A stretch of 64,000 bases of DNA from Syntrophomonas sp. (GTDB lineage: Bacteria; Bacillota; Syntrophomonadia; Syntrophomonadales; Syntrophomonadaceae), in assembly GCA_016841875.1 (NCBI GenBank), contig JAENYG010000012.1:1-64000 (forward strand), given 5' to 3'. Positions 63,341 to 64,000 of this stretch are shown here, one piece after another. Both the position numbers and the translations under genes were made by a program. Under the pieces are notes generated by a model that saw only the letters and a program-made list of their open reading frames with translations, was not told the DNA's origin and did not search any database. Numbering within the stretch: position 1 is the first letter of the stretch; every line of letters starts with the position of its first letter.

Positions 63341-63373
63341 TGATTATGGTGGTGAGTGATAGCACCATAATCA
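63341..63373. repeat. Perfect 11-bp hairpin
   Basis: TGATTATGGTG and its exact complement with an 11-base loop, in a stretch between two broken coding fragments. It could be a terminator left from a lost gene. Confidence 0.5.
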
Positions 63374-63516
63374 TTGTCGAATTTGCTCGATATTTGCTAC
63401 CATATTGGCAGGGTTAGTCTGATGCTGCAGATGTGCACATACGGAATTGACCGCAACTACCCGTTGAGCAAGGGCAAGGTTTATGACCTCGACATAGTAA
63501 CTCCAGATGCCAGTAG

Positions 63517-63789
63517 ATATTAAGTATACTGCTGCAGGCCAATGAAAAGAAAGGCTGTAAAATCCTGCTGGAAAAATTTGTTCAATATGGTTTTAAAGAA
63601 TTAAAGTTATGTGAAATGAGAGAAAATTATGAACTTGATCGTGAATATAAGCTCTTCTCCCCAATCGGGGAGTATTCATTTTATTACTCAAATAAATGTC
63701 CTGGCCTGCATTTGACAATGGCAAGCCCAAGACATTATTCGACCAATTATATGTTATCATCGTTTTATTACGCCAGAAAAATATTTTAA
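63517..63789 (+). pseudogene. Fragment of an unrecognised protein
   Basis: An open stretch of about 90 codons without a good start: LLEKFVQYGFKELKLCEMR, later FSPIGEYSFYYSNKCPGL, ending in a TAA. Composition and smooth reading suggest real coding sequence. The bases just before it (63422-63523) hold another short frame reading MCTYGIDRNYPLSKGKVYDL. I recognise neither. This suggests that two genes were broken at the end of the window. Confidence 0.4.
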
Positions 63790-63896
63790 ATAACTTCAAA
63801 TAATATATTGCACATTTTGTCGCTTTATGTAATAATATAGTTAACCTTCACCCCCCATATAATATAAAAACATAAATTCCATCACATTCCCTCTCC

Positions 63897-63921
63897 ATAT
63901 GAGCCCGCAAAGGGCTCATAT
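63897..63921. terminator. Terminator-like hairpin near the window end
   Basis: ATATGAGCCC and GGGCTCATAT with a 5-base loop. The rest of 63790-64000 is A/T-rich with no gene. Confidence 0.7.
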
Positions 63922-64000
63922 ATCATTTCATGTGAATTTTTTTATTTATAAAACAACTATATTCTACAATTTCCTAAATTAGCAGTTTATTCCGATAGGA

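Overview
The window looks like a chromosomal segment of an anaerobic, endospore-forming Clostridia-type Firmicute. The evidence is a ger spore-germination operon (40.1-44.0 kb), strong AGGAGG-type ribosome binding sites with frequent GTG and TTG starts, an acpS-nnr-CBS-alr-mazEF cluster arranged much as in Bacillota, a pyruvate phosphate dikinase regulator, and a butyryl-type acyl-CoA dehydrogenase. The last gene, with the acetate transporter and the selenium and molybdenum genes, suggests a fatty-acid or butyrate oxidiser of the Syntrophomonas kind. That lineage is an inference from gene content, not something proven here.

Layout. 0-1.1 kb: a truncated DUF1836 gene and a hemolysin III-like membrane protein. 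1.3-6.5 kb: an ABC-2 exporter (two permeases and an ATPase) divergent from a LiaSR/DesKR-like two-component system. 6.7-9.2 kb: methionine aminopeptidase with a SEC-C zinc knuckle, a HAD phosphatase and a FabG-like reductase. 9.2-10.3 kb: a gene-free stretch holding a strong minus-strand promoter, an 11-bp closing helix and a terminator, which together look like a 6S-type structured RNA; a second strong promoter faces the acetate transporter gene at 10.3 kb. 11.2-15.2 kb: a group that appears devoted to selenium/sulfur transfer and molybdate (cysteine desulfurase, YedF, DUF1858 protein, Mop protein, cupin, MOT1-type transporter). 15.2-23 kb: PlsY, TauE, a soluble chemoreceptor, hydrolases, PanE and a C26 peptidase, with two families of short intergenic repeats. 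23.2-27.4 kb: acpS-nnr-CBS-alr-mazE-mazF. 27.6-32.2 kb: CheW, MgtE, a YedF paralog lacking its TusA domain, a FadR-type regulator and an L,D-transpeptidase.

32.4-39.9 kb is the most rearranged part. A YyaL (DUF255) gene is followed by an intact MntA/HepT (MNT-HEPN) toxin-antitoxin pair, a duplicated YyaL 5' end, and decayed copies of an unidentified sequence. Two further HepT fragments in opposite orientations lie between the ger operon and a von Willebrand factor A/PKD protein. One fragment cuts off the front of the VWA gene; the other begins at the end of the ger operon and has lost the catalytic histidine.

40.1-55.8 kb: the ger operon, a zinc/manganese ABC transporter (znuABC-like) with an inverted repeat at its promoter, a guanylate-kinase-like protein fused to a DUF1653-like domain, and two tandem 1242-residue secreted CARDB/stalk-domain proteins that are duplicates of each other together with their promoters. 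55.9-64 kb: a dead polysaccharide deacetylase gene, tRNA-Pro(CGG), an IS3 remnant, acyl-CoA dehydrogenase, several small genes, PpsR, an S8 protease, a 41-codon membrane-peptide gene and a gene-poor end with broken fragments, including the first codons of a DUF763 gene.
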